Origin: an uncultured delta proteobacterium
Lineage (GTDB): Bacteria > Desulfobacterota > Desulfovibrionia > Desulfovibrionales > Desulfovibrionaceae
Length of the DNA: 64,000 bases
Assembly: GCA_903843965.1 (NCBI GenBank)
Contig: CAIMRY010000015.1
Location: 49,018 to 113,017, forward strand
Direction: 5' to 3'
Shown here in pieces: positions 8,234 to 16,641 of the stretch; the first letter of the stretch is position 1, and each line of letters begins with the position of its first letter. Under the pieces are notes generated by a model. It was not told the DNA's origin. It ran no database searches and worked only from the letters and a program-made list of their open reading frames with translations. The position numbers were made by a program, and so were the translations under genes.

Positions 8234-10420
8234 ATGCCCGCCACCATCACCGCAGAAGTCCACGCCGTGGTCTACCACAACCCGGACAACGGCTATGCCG
8301 TGGTGCGCGTGCGCGCCAAGGACGAACCCGGCATGTTGACGGTTGTCGGCTGCCTGGGCCAGCTCCAGCCCGGCGAGTACCTGGAGATCACCGGGGAGTG
8401 GAAAAACCACCCCAAGTTCGGCCGGCAGATGGAGGCGACGAGCTTCAAGCAAACCTACCCGGCCACGGAGCACGGCGTGGTGCGCTTCCTCAAGTCCTCG
8501 CTCAAGGGCGTGGGCGAGAAGACGGCCAAGGACCTGGTGGAGCGCTTTGGCGTGGCCGTGCTGGACCTGCTGGACAACGACCCGGACAAGCTGCTGGGCC
8601 ACGGCATCAGCCGCAAGAAGCTGGCGGGCATGCTCGAATCCTGGCAGGGCCAGCGCGAGGTCAAGAGCCTGATTGTCTTCCTGCACAGCAGCGGCGTGCC
8701 GCCCACCTATGCCTCGCGCATCTTCAAAATCTACGGCGCGCAGAGCGAGGCCAAGCTGCGCGAGAACCCCTACGAGCTGGCCTACCTGATCCGGGGCATC
8801 GGCTTCCGCACGGCGGACGCCATGGCGCTCAAGCTCGGCTTTGCCGAGGACTCGCCCCAGCGCATCGAGGCGGCCATCGCCTACATCCTGGTGAGCCAGG
8901 GGGAGCGCGGCGGGCACATGTTCTGCCCCAAGGACAAGCTGCTCGCCGAGGCCGCCAAGCTCGTCGACGTGCACGACCCGGAACTCCTGGAGGAGGGCCT
9001 GGCCACCCTGGAGGGCAAGAAGCGCGTCCACATCGAGGACCTGCCGGAGCAGGGCGTGGTCCAGGCCGTGTTCCTCATGACCTCCTACCGGGCCGAGCGC
9101 GAGATCAGCCAGCGGCTGTTCGGGCTGGTGAACCACCCCGCGCCCGTGTCCGAGGCCAAGGTCCGCCAGACCCTGCCGGTCATCGAGGGCAACCTCGGCT
9201 TCACGCTCTCCGACGAGCAGCGCGCCGCCGTGCTCCAGGCCTGCGTGCACAAGGTCTTCATCATCACCGGCGGGCCGGGCACGGGCAAGACCACCATCAC
9301 CAGGGCCATCGTGGCCGCGCTGAGCGAGCTCAAACTCACGGTGCGCCTGGCCGCGCCCACGGGCCGTGCGGCCAAGCGCCTGTCCGAGGCCACGGGCGAG
9401 CCCGCCCAGACTCTGCACCGCCTGCTCATGTACTCCCCGGAGCACGGCTTCTACTACTGCGAGGACCAGAAGCTGGCCGCCGAGGTGCTGCTGGTGGACG
9501 AGGTGTCCATGCTCGACGCCCAGCTCTTCCTGGCCGTGCTGCGGGCCCTGCCCGTCACCTGCAGGCTGATCCTGGTGGGCGACGTGAACCAGCTGCCGAG
9601 CGTGGGCGCGGGCAATGTTCTGTCCGACCTCATCGGCAGCGGCGAGGTGCCCAAGGCCGTGCTCACGCACATCTTCCGCCAGGCCCAGGAAAGCTCCATC
9701 GTCATCAACGCCCACCGCTTCAACGCCGGGCAGGCCCCCATCCCCAGCCCCAAGCAGCCGCCCGAGGCCGACTTCTTCTGGATGCCCCAGGACGACCCGG
9801 CCAGGGTCCAGGAGCGCATCCTGGAGATGGTCTGCCAGCGCATCCCGGAGCGCTACGGCCTGGACCCCCTGCGCGACATCCAGGTGCTGACGCCCATGCA
9901 CAAGGGCGACGTGGGCACCGGCACCCTGAACAGCCTTTTGCAGGAGCGCCTGAACCCCAAGCGCGGGCCAGAGCTCAAGCGCGGCTTCGCGACCTTCCGG
10001 AAAGGTGATCGCGTGCTCCAGCTGAGGAACAACTACGACAAGGAGGTGTTCAACGGCGACCTGGGCTGGGTGGCCGAGGTGGACGTGGATGAGGGCGCGC
10101 TGGCCGTTGATTTCGACGGCCACCTGGTGGCCTTTGACTCCACCGAGCTGGATGAGCTGACCCTGGCCTACGCGGTCAGCGTGCACAAGTCCCAGGGCTG
10201 CGAGTACCCGGCCATCGTGGTGCCTGTGGTGACGCAGCACTACCTGCTTTTGCAGCGCAACCTGCTGTACACGGCGCTGACCCGCGCGCGCAGACTGGCG
10301 GTGTTCATCGGCAGCGAAAAGGCCCTGGCCATGGGCCTGAACAACGTCACCTCGGGCAGTCGGCTCACGCACCTCAAGCACCGCATCCGCACGGTCTTCG
10401 GCGGGAACATCTTCGGCTAG
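8234..10420 (+). CDS. recD2: SF1 DNA helicase RecD2 (RecD-like, TraA-type)
   Basis: A 728-residue 5'-3' helicase of the RecD2 family, found in bacteria independently of RecBC. The N-terminal OB/HhH region (residues 1-300) carries RFLKSSLKGVGEKTAKDLV and IRGIGFRTADAMALKLGF. Then comes a helicase core with Walker A GGPGTGKTT (about residue 345), motif II VDEVSMLDAQ, motif III VGDVNQLPSVG, and motifs V/VI AYAVSVHKSQGCEYPA and LLYTALTRARR. Start MPATITAEVHAVV is preceded by AAGGAG. The gene stands alone. Annotated by family; in vivo role here is inferred (replication-fork or recombination repair). Confidence 0.93.
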   Translation: MPATITAEVHAVVYHNPDNGYAVVRVRAKDEPGMLTVVGCLGQLQPGEYLEITGEWKNHPKFGRQMEATSFKQTYPATEHGVVRFLKSSLKGVGEKTAKDLVERFGVAVLDLLDNDPDKLLGHGISRKKLAGMLESWQGQREVKSLIVFLHSSGVPPTYASRIFKIYGAQSEAKLRENPYELAYLIRGIGFRTADAMALKLGFAEDSPQRIEAAIAYILVSQGERGGHMFCPKDKLLAEAAKLVDVHDPELLEEGLATLEGKKRVHIEDLPEQGVVQAVFLMTSYRAEREISQRLFGLVNHPAPVSEAKVRQTLPVIEGNLGFTLSDEQRAAVLQACVHKVFIITGGPGTGKTTITRAIVAALSELKLTVRLAAPTGRAAKRLSEATGEPAQTLHRLLMYSPEHGFYYCEDQKLAAEVLLVDEVSMLDAQLFLAVLRALPVTCRLILVGDVNQLPSVGAGNVLSDLIGSGEVPKAVLTHIFRQAQESSIVINAHRFNAGQAPIPSPKQPPEADFFWMPQDDPARVQERILEMVCQRIPERYGLDPLRDIQVLTPMHKGDVGTGTLNSLLQERLNPKRGPELKRGFATFRKGDRVLQLRNNYDKEVFNGDLGWVAEVDVDEGALAVDFDGHLVAFDSTELDELTLAYAVSVHKSQGCEYPAIVVPVVTQHYLLLQRNLLYTALTRARRLAVFIGSEKALAMGLNNVTSGSRLTHLKHRIRTVFGGNIFG

Positions 10421-10641
10421 GGCCGCGTTCCAGCCGCTTGCGCAGAAACTTTTGGCCGGTGTTCTCTCTGCCTGCGGCCACGCGGGCCCTGTCCGCCTGA
10501 ACCGGCTGAATCCTCAGAACCGGCTGGCCGACATTTCCTGACTGCCCCGTCTTCCCTTCCTTCGCAATAATGCGTAAAGTCAGAAGATGGAGCTTTTGCC
10601 ATGCACGGTTCCAACACCCGCTGTTCACAAGGAGTTCCGCC

Positions 10642-11151
10642 ATGCTGAGCAAGAAGATGGAAAAGGCCTTCAATGACCAGATCAAGTGGGAGTACTACTC
10701 CGCGTATCTGTACCTGTCCCTGTTGTCCTACTTCCAGAGCCTGGGCCTGCCCGGCTTCGCCAACTGGATGGGCGTGCAGTTCCAGGAGGAGCAGTTCCAC
10801 GCCCGCAAGATGTTCGACTACGTGCTGGAGAAGGGCGGCAAGATCCAGCTGCAGGCCATTGACGCCCCGCCAAACAACTGGAAGTCGCCGCTGGCCGCCT
10901 TTGAGTTCGCCTTGAACCACGAATACGTCGTCACCAGGCGCATCAACGACCTGGTGGACCTGGCCCAGAAGGAGCGCGACCACGCCTCGGCCATCTTCCT
11001 ACAGTGGTTCGTCACCGAGCAGGTGGAGGAGGAGTCCAACTTCGGCGACACCGTGAACAAGCTGAAGCTGGTGGGCGACGGCGGCGGGCTGTTCATGCTC
11101 GACCGCGAGCTGGCCGCCCGGGTGTTCATCCCCCCGGTCGCTGCGGCCTAG
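10642..11151 (+). CDS. ftnA: Ferritin (non-heme, FtnA-type)
   Basis: A 169-residue four-helix iron-storage protein forming a 24-mer shell. Ferroxidase-site residues are visible: Glu17 (KWEYYSAYLYL), Glu50 and His53 in QEEQFHARK, and later glutamates in the HEYVVTRR and EQVEEE helices. There is no BFR heme methionine context or FLF signature, so ferritin is preferred over bacterioferritin. Start has AAGGAG nine bases upstream. The upstream 220 bp contains CTGACT and AGTCAG arms 34 bp apart, but I do not claim a Fur box. It probably protects an anaerobe against iron and oxygen stress (inference). Confidence 0.93.
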   Translation: MLSKKMEKAFNDQIKWEYYSAYLYLSLLSYFQSLGLPGFANWMGVQFQEEQFHARKMFDYVLEKGGKIQLQAIDAPPNNWKSPLAAFEFALNHEYVVTRRINDLVDLAQKERDHASAIFLQWFVTEQVEEESNFGDTVNKLKLVGDGGGLFMLDRELAARVFIPPVAAA

Positions 11152-11240
11152 GGGCAGGGGCCGCAATCGCAGCCGGCAGCAGGCAGGGGCCGCGCCGCGG
11201 CTCCCCGCATTCACTTTGTCCCTCTAACCTGGAGGGTTCC

Positions 11241-12953
11241 ATGCCGGACACAAGCATTGTCATTCTCGTCGGCGGCGAGGCCGGGCAGGGCCTGGTCACC
11301 GTGGGCCAGCTCATGGCCAAGGCCCTGGTGCGCGCGGGCTACGAGGTCGTGGTCTGCCAGGACTACCAGTCGCGCATCCGCGGCGGGCACAACACCTTCG
11401 CCATCCGCACCGGGGTCGACCCGGTCTACCGCCCCAGCGAAAAGGTCGACATCCTGGTGGCGCTGGACGCCGAGACCGTGGCCCTGCACAGGCGCCAGCT
11501 CACGCCGGGCGGCATCGTCCTGGCGGACGAGGCCTTTGACCTGGGCGCGAGCGCCGCAGGCCTGAACTGCCTGCGCATTCCGGCGAAGAAGCTGGCCCCC
11601 AAGGCCGCGCACCAGAATGTGCTGTTCCTCGGCGTGCTGGGCTCGGCCCTGTGCAAGGACATCGGCCTGCTGGAGGAGCTGCTGCGCCAGACCTTCGCCA
11701 AAAAGGGCGCGGAAATCATCGACCAGAACCTGGCCGTGCTGCGCGTTGCCTACGACTGGACGGCCGCCCAGCAGTACAGCTTTGCCTGCATGCCGCCCGC
11801 GCCGGAAAGTCCGGTCCGGCAGTTGATGCTCACCGGCAACGAGGCCATCGCCCTGGGCGCGCTGGCCGCAGGCTGCAATTTCTGCTCGTTCTACCCCATG
11901 ACGCCCGGCTCCTCCGTGGCCCTGACCCTGGCGGCCAAGGCCAAGACCATGGGCACCGTGGTGGAGCAGGCCGAGGACGAGATCGCAGCGGCCAACATGG
12001 CCGTGGGCGCGGCCTGCGCCGGCGGGCGCTGCATCGTGCCCACCTCGGGCGGGGGCTTTGCGCTGATGGTCGAGGCCGTGAGCCTGGCCGGAATGTTGGA
12101 GACGCCGGTGGTCTTCGTGGTGGCCATGCGCCCCGGACCGGCCACGGGCCTGCCCACGCGCACCGAGCAGGGCGACCTGAACCTGGTGCTCTATGCCGGG
12201 CACGGGGAGTTTCCACGGGCCGTGTTCACGCCGGGCAGCGTGGAGCAGTGCTTCAGCCTTGCGCACCGCGCCTTTGAGATGGCCGAGACGCACCAGTCCC
12301 CGGTGTTCCTGCTCACGGACCAGTACCTGGCCGACTCCTTCCAGAACGTTGCGCCCTTTGACCTGTCCGCGCTGCCGGAGCTCCCGGCCCCGTTGCTGGA
12401 GCCGGAGGACCCGGCCTCGTACAAGCGCTTCGCCCTGACCGAGGACGGGGTCTCGCCGCGCGCCATTCCGGGCTTCAGCACGGCGCTGGTTGTTTCCGAC
12501 AGCGACGAGCACACCGAGGACGGCAAGCTCACCGAGGACCTGGGCGTGCGCGTGCAGATGGTGGCCAAGCGCCTGGGCAAGGGCGCGGGTCTGGCCGAGG
12601 ACGCCCTCGCGCCCGACTATACCGGACCGGAGGGAGCGGACGTGGACGTGCTGCTGGTCTGCTGGGGCTCCACCCTGGGGGCCGCCCTGGAGGCCAGGGA
12701 GCGGCTGGAGGAGGCGGGCAGAAGCGCCGCTGTGCTGCACTTCGCCCAGGTCTGGCCCTTGAACGAGGACCAGTTCCTGCCGCTGCTGGAAAAAGCCAGG
12801 CGCGCCGTGTGCGTGGAGGGCAACGCCACCGGGCAGTTGGCCAGGCTCATCCGCCAGGAGACCGGGTTCCGGTTCAAGGACCTGGTGCTGCGTTTCGACG
12901 GTCTGCCCATCACTGCCGCCACCATCCTGCGCGGCCTGGAAAGCATCCTCTAG
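11241..12953 (+). CDS. korA: 2-oxoacid:acceptor oxidoreductase, gamma-alpha fused subunit
   Basis: A 570-residue subunit of a thiamine-diphosphate 2-oxoacid:ferredoxin oxidoreductase, most likely the 2-oxoglutarate (Kor) type. The N-terminal gamma domain begins VILVGGEAGQGLVTVGQ and contains QSRIRGGHNTFAIR. The alpha domain starts near residue 195 (TGNEAIALGALAAGC, YPMTPGSS, AEDEIAAANMAVGA, TSGGGFALM), with a C-terminal domain including VCWGSTLGAA and GNATGQLARLI. Start follows GGAGG. The beta subunit gene begins 17 bp downstream. No separate ferredoxin-like delta subunit is present, as in two-subunit Kor enzymes. Substrate choice between 2-oxoglutarate and other 2-oxoacids is by family resemblance. 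Confidence 0.9.
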   Translation: MPDTSIVILVGGEAGQGLVTVGQLMAKALVRAGYEVVVCQDYQSRIRGGHNTFAIRTGVDPVYRPSEKVDILVALDAETVALHRRQLTPGGIVLADEAFDLGASAAGLNCLRIPAKKLAPKAAHQNVLFLGVLGSALCKDIGLLEELLRQTFAKKGAEIIDQNLAVLRVAYDWTAAQQYSFACMPPAPESPVRQLMLTGNEAIALGALAAGCNFCSFYPMTPGSSVALTLAAKAKTMGTVVEQAEDEIAAANMAVGAACAGGRCIVPTSGGGFALMVEAVSLAGMLETPVVFVVAMRPGPATGLPTRTEQGDLNLVLYAGHGEFPRAVFTPGSVEQCFSLAHRAFEMAETHQSPVFLLTDQYLADSFQNVAPFDLSALPELPAPLLEPEDPASYKRFALTEDGVSPRAIPGFSTALVVSDSDEHTEDGKLTEDLGVRVQMVAKRLGKGAGLAEDALAPDYTGPEGADVDVLLVCWGSTLGAALEARERLEEAGRSAAVLHFAQVWPLNEDQFLPLLEKARRAVCVEGNATGQLARLIRQETGFRFKDLVLRFDGLPITAATILRGLESIL

Positions 12954-12970
12954 CGAAAGGGGCACAACCC

Positions 12971-13822
12971 ATGGTCAGTGCTGAAGAATACGGACAGTTC
13001 GACACCGCCTGGTGTCCCGGCTGCGGCAACCACGGCCTGCTTGCCTGCATGAAGCAGGCGCTGGCGGGGCTGGATTTGTCCCCGCACCAGGTGCTCATGG
13101 TCACGGGCATCGGCCAGGCGGCCAAGGCGCCCCTGTACATGAACTGCAACATGATCACCGGGCTGCATGGCCGGGGCCTGCCCACGGCCACCGGGGCCAA
13201 GCTGGCCAACCCGGAGCTCACGGTCATCGCCGAGAGCGGCGACGGCTGCAACTACGGCGAGGGCGGCAACCACTTCCTGGCGGCCATCCGCCGCAACGTG
13301 GACCTGACGCTCATCGCGCACGACAACGGCATCTATGGTTTGACAAAAGGCCAAGCGAGCCCGACCACGGCCAGGGGCCAGGTGACCAAGGCCCAGCCCT
13401 TTGGCCAGCCTTCGGAGCCCTTCAATCCCATGGCCGTGGCCGTGGCCATGGGCGCGGGCTTTGTGGCCCGGGGTTTCACCGGCGAGCCGGAGCACCTGGT
13501 GGGCCTGATCCAGCAGGCCGTGCGGCACAAGGGCTTTTCCCTGGTCGACGTGTTCCAGCCCTGCGTCTCCTTCAACAAGGTCAACACCTTTGCCTGGTAC
13601 AAGCAGCGCTGCCGCAAGATCGGCCCGGAGCACGACCCGCGCAACCGGGAGCAGGCCCTGGCCCTGGCCTTCGAGTTCGGGGAGCAGATCCCCATCGGCG
13701 TGCTGTACGAGAACGACCGCCCGGCCTTCGGCGCGGACCTGCCGACCCTTGCGCGCGGCCCCCTGGCCCGCCGCCAGCTGGACACGGCGGCCCTGCAGGA
13801 CGTGCTGGCCTCGTACCTCTAG
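12971..13822 (+). CDS. korB: 2-oxoacid:acceptor oxidoreductase, beta (TPP-binding) subunit
   Basis: A 283-residue partner of the preceding gamma-alpha subunit. It opens with YGQFDTAWCPGCGNHG, where the CPGC cysteines belong to the beta-subunit cluster. TPP and Mg2+ are bound by ESGDGCNYGEGGNH (about residue 92), followed by LIAHDNGIYGLTKGQASPT. It ends with DLPTLARGPLARRQLD, a tail typical of Kor-type beta subunits. GAAAGG lies upstream and the gene is tightly coupled to korA. Together they make reduced ferredoxin and acyl-CoA from a 2-oxoacid, or run in reverse for carbon fixation. Confidence 0.92.
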   Translation: MVSAEEYGQFDTAWCPGCGNHGLLACMKQALAGLDLSPHQVLMVTGIGQAAKAPLYMNCNMITGLHGRGLPTATGAKLANPELTVIAESGDGCNYGEGGNHFLAAIRRNVDLTLIAHDNGIYGLTKGQASPTTARGQVTKAQPFGQPSEPFNPMAVAVAMGAGFVARGFTGEPEHLVGLIQQAVRHKGFSLVDVFQPCVSFNKVNTFAWYKQRCRKIGPEHDPRNREQALALAFEFGEQIPIGVLYENDRPAFGADLPTLARGPLARRQLDTAALQDVLASYL

Positions 13823-14129
13823 CCGCCGCGTTTGCGAGGCAGAGGGAGCCGTCGGCTGGACGGGAAGCAGCTTGACGGGACTTGAGGGCGCGGCACGAGG
13901 GTGTGCTTTATACAACGTTTTCTGTCTCCAGAACGCCATCTTGGCGGCAACGCAAGCCGGTTTTGGCCCAGGGCAGCACCACACGGCGCACTCCCTGGGC
14001 TAAAACCGGCTATCACCTTGCCGGGAAACAAGAGCCTATCCGTGAGAAGCAGGCGCAAGGCGGGCCGCCAGCACAAGAAAGGGGCGCGCCGGGACGTCCC
14101 ATTTTTTTTGGCGCCAAGCGGCGCGGGCT
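13823..14129. other. Convergent spacer with a long inverted repeat
   Basis: This 307 bp separates korB from the convergent c-di-GMP gene. No coding sequence is supported. It contains a small hairpin CGCCA-TCT-TGGCG (13934-13946), a 19-bp inverted repeat (listed separately), and a GGGACGTCCC palindrome followed by T8 (14091-14109) that might act as a terminator for korB. Confidence 0.6.
13955..14011. repeat. 19-bp inverted repeat with 19-nt spacer
   Basis: The left arm AGCCGGTTTTGGCCCAGGG (13955-13973) and the right arm CCCTGGGCTAAAACCGGCT (13993-14011) are complementary apart from one position. Transcribed in either direction it makes a strong stem-loop without a T-run. It could be a repetitive extragenic palindrome or mRNA-stabilising structure after korB. 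Confidence 0.8.
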
Positions 14130-16457
14130 TCAGGCCGCGGAGCCGGGATCGGCGCAGGTCGCCAGGATTGCGGCCTGCTCGGTGCCCAGCGGCTGCCTGC
14201 GGTCCCAGGCGTAGACGTTGCCGGGCATGGACTTGGCGTATTTCTTCACGTAGGCGGCGCGCTCGCCGATCTCCATGAGGTTGCAGGGCCCGCCAATCTC
14301 CATGATGCCGATGCTGAGCGAGACCAGGGGATAGGTGCGCTCCACGCCGTCGCGGCCCGTGGCCTGCACCTGCCCGCGCGCGCGGTCCTCAATGCAGTAG
14401 CAGCCCCGGATGAGCCGCTTGAAGCAGCGCGTGGTGGCCTGGCAGATGCGCTCCACGTGCTCCGGCCTGCAGACAAGCACGAAGTCGTCGCCGCCGATGT
14501 GGAACAGCCTGGCCGTGGCGTCGCCGTGGCGGCGCACGCTGTGGTCCAGCATGTCGGCGGCCAGCTTGATGACCCGGTCGCCGTTCTTGAACCCATACGT
14601 ATCGTTGTAGATCTTGAAGTTGTCCAGGTCGGCGTAGGCTATGGAGAAGCGCTTGCCCGAGGCGATGCAGGCCTCCACCTCCTGCTCCAGGGTCACGTTG
14701 CCGGGCAGGCCGGTGAGCGGGTTGGTGCCCTTGGCCATCTCCACCTGGACGCTGGCCAGGGTGTTCAGCAGGCGCTGCACGGTGACGATGCCCAGAACCT
14801 GTCCCTGGCGCGTCACGATGACGTCGTCGTAGGCCTTGATCTTCTCGCGCTGCATGGCCGCCTTGGCCGTCTGCTCCACCGGGGTCGCCTCGTCCACGAT
14901 GAGCGGGTTGCGGTCCATGATGGCCTCCACCGGGCGCTTGGCGTACAGGGCCGAGCCGAACTGGCCGGAGAGCTGGCGGTTGAGCTGGTACTCCATGACC
15001 AGGCCGATGGGCCGCACGCCGTCGACGACCACGATGCTGGCCTGCTGCCGCGAGGTCTCGAAGCAGTGCTGGGCGTCGGGCACGAGCATCCCGGCGGGCC
15101 GCACCTGGGCGGCCTCCACCAGATTGCCGATGGGCATGAGGCAGGAGGTGATCAGGCGGGTCTGCTCCTGGGTGTTGCGCAGATACGAGGTGTCGAGCGA
15201 GAGCGGGGGCTTGGGCATGGCGGGCAGGGCCAGGTAGAAGCCCTGGCCGTAGTGCACGCCGATGTCCACAAGACAGGCGGCCTGGGCCTGGGACTCGATG
15301 CCCTCGGCGATGATCTTGGAGCCGATCTTGTCGGCGAAGGTGACCAGGGTTTCGATGAGCGCGCGCTTCACCGGGTCCTTGTCGATGCCCTGGATCAGGC
15401 TCATGTCGATCTTGATGAACTCCGGGCGGATCTGCGCGATGGAGGTGAGGCCAGAGTACCCGGCCCCGGCGTCGTCCACGGCCACCAGGTAGCCCTGGCT
15501 GCGGTAGTGGTCCAGCGTGCGGTGGAACAGGGCGAATTCGGTGATGCTGTGGCGCTCGGTGATCTCGAAGACGATGTTCTGCGGGGTCAGGCCTGCGGCC
15601 TCCAGCAGCTCAAGCGTCATGCCGTGGGTGAACTCCGGGTCGGCCATGGTCTTGGGGTGGATGTTCAAGAACAGCTTTTGCCCCGGCCCGATGAGGCCCA
15701 GGTTGCGGATGGCCTTCTCGCGGCACAGGCGCTCCAGGGCGAAGAGCTTGCCGGTTTGCTCGGCGAAGTCGAAGAGCATGGCCGGGGAGTGGAAGGAGCT
15801 GCCCTCGGGCCCGCGCGTCAGCGCCTCCCAGGCCAGGATGGTGCCGGTGGTGAAGTCGGCGATGGGCTGGAACACCGCGCGCACGTTCCGGTTTTGCAGG
15901 ATGGCGTTGAACTCGGTGGAGAGCGAGAGCTGGCTCAGGTCCAGGCGCATCTTGGCGCGCAGCCGGGCCTCGTTTACGGCCTGGAACAGCTGGGCCTCGC
16001 GGTCCTGGCCGGGCGCGGAGACGTGCCGCGCGCAGCCAAAGCCCAGATCCAGCTCGCGCCCGGCCCAGCGCAAGAGGTGCGTGTTGGCCTCGCGCTGGGC
16101 GATGAGCTTGATCTCGTAGGCCGCGTCGTGCTGGGCCGTGGGGCTGACGCCCTGGCTGGGCCAGCCCAGCAGGTACTCGCCGGGCTCAAGCGTCAGGCAG
16201 AAGGGCGCAACGTGCAGGCGGTCGTTGACGGCGCGCTTGAGCACGCTCGTCAACTGGGACTCGACCTCAAGGGACAGCTCCTTGCCGTAGAGTTCGCGCA
16301 GGAGCGGGAAGTCGCGCACGTTGATGAGCAGGATGTCGAAGTCCTGCCCGGTGCGGATGAGCTCCCGCAGGCGGTTGGCGCGCAGCTCCGGGCTGGTGGA
16401 GTCTGCGCCATAGGCCAGCTTTCCGTTTCGGAGCCGGTGCAGGATGGTGCTGAACAT
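14130..16457 (-). CDS. EAL-CBS-GGDEF c-di-GMP signalling protein
   Basis: A 775-residue cytoplasmic protein with a degenerate N-terminal segment (residues about 30-160), an EAL phosphodiesterase domain with WEALTRGPEGS (about 208), NIHPKTM, FEITERHSI, AVDDAGAGYSGL and KIDMSLIQGI, a CBS pair (about 465-590), and a C-terminal GGDEF cyclase domain with HIGGDDFVLVC (about 655). The key residues of both catalytic domains look intact, so it may make and break c-di-GMP under control of an adenine nucleotide bound at the CBS pair. I chose MFSTILHRL (GAGGTCC upstream) over an ATG 36 codons earlier, which gives an atypical basic leader. No membrane segment. Confidence 0.88.
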   Translation of the reverse strand: MFSTILHRLRNGKLAYGADSTSPELRANRLRELIRTGQDFDILLINVRDFPLLRELYGKELSLEVESQLTSVLKRAVNDRLHVAPFCLTLEPGEYLLGWPSQGVSPTAQHDAAYEIKLIAQREANTHLLRWAGRELDLGFGCARHVSAPGQDREAQLFQAVNEARLRAKMRLDLSQLSLSTEFNAILQNRNVRAVFQPIADFTTGTILAWEALTRGPEGSSFHSPAMLFDFAEQTGKLFALERLCREKAIRNLGLIGPGQKLFLNIHPKTMADPEFTHGMTLELLEAAGLTPQNIVFEITERHSITEFALFHRTLDHYRSQGYLVAVDDAGAGYSGLTSIAQIRPEFIKIDMSLIQGIDKDPVKRALIETLVTFADKIGSKIIAEGIESQAQAACLVDIGVHYGQGFYLALPAMPKPPLSLDTSYLRNTQEQTRLITSCLMPIGNLVEAAQVRPAGMLVPDAQHCFETSRQQASIVVVDGVRPIGLVMEYQLNRQLSGQFGSALYAKRPVEAIMDRNPLIVDEATPVEQTAKAAMQREKIKAYDDVIVTRQGQVLGIVTVQRLLNTLASVQVEMAKGTNPLTGLPGNVTLEQEVEACIASGKRFSIAYADLDNFKIYNDTYGFKNGDRVIKLAADMLDHSVRRHGDATARLFHIGGDDFVLVCRPEHVERICQATTRCFKRLIRGCYCIEDRARGQVQATGRDGVERTYPLVSLSIGIMEIGGPCNLMEIGERAAYVKKYAKSMPGNVYAWDRRQPLGTEQAAILATCADPGSAA

Positions 16458-16579
16458 TGTGGACCTCGGGGTTCTAGCGGGGGCAGGACGCCGCCGCGAC
16501 TGGGCGTGAAGGTAGTGTGGCGCGGCGACGGTTTGGTGACGCGCGTGTGACGGACTGGAAAGCATTGGCGCAGGGGCGC

Positions 16580-16615
16580 AAAAAAACGCCCGGGGGAGGA
16601 TGTCCCGCCGGGCGT
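16580..16615 (-). terminator. Rho-independent terminator of the acetyl-CoA carboxylase operon
   Basis: On the minus strand ACGCCCGG pairs with CCGGGCGT, followed directly by a T7 run (A7 at 16580-16586 on the plus strand). It begins 26 bp beyond the stop of the carboxyltransferase gene. Confidence 0.88.
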
Positions 16616-16641
16616 AATTCTGGGGCGCTGCGCGCCTGACT

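Noticed and set aside
14091..14109. Intrinsic terminator for korB (GGGACGTCCC followed by T8)
   Set aside because: The palindrome leaves no loop, so a stable hairpin of the usual form is doubtful; mentioned only as part of the spacer.
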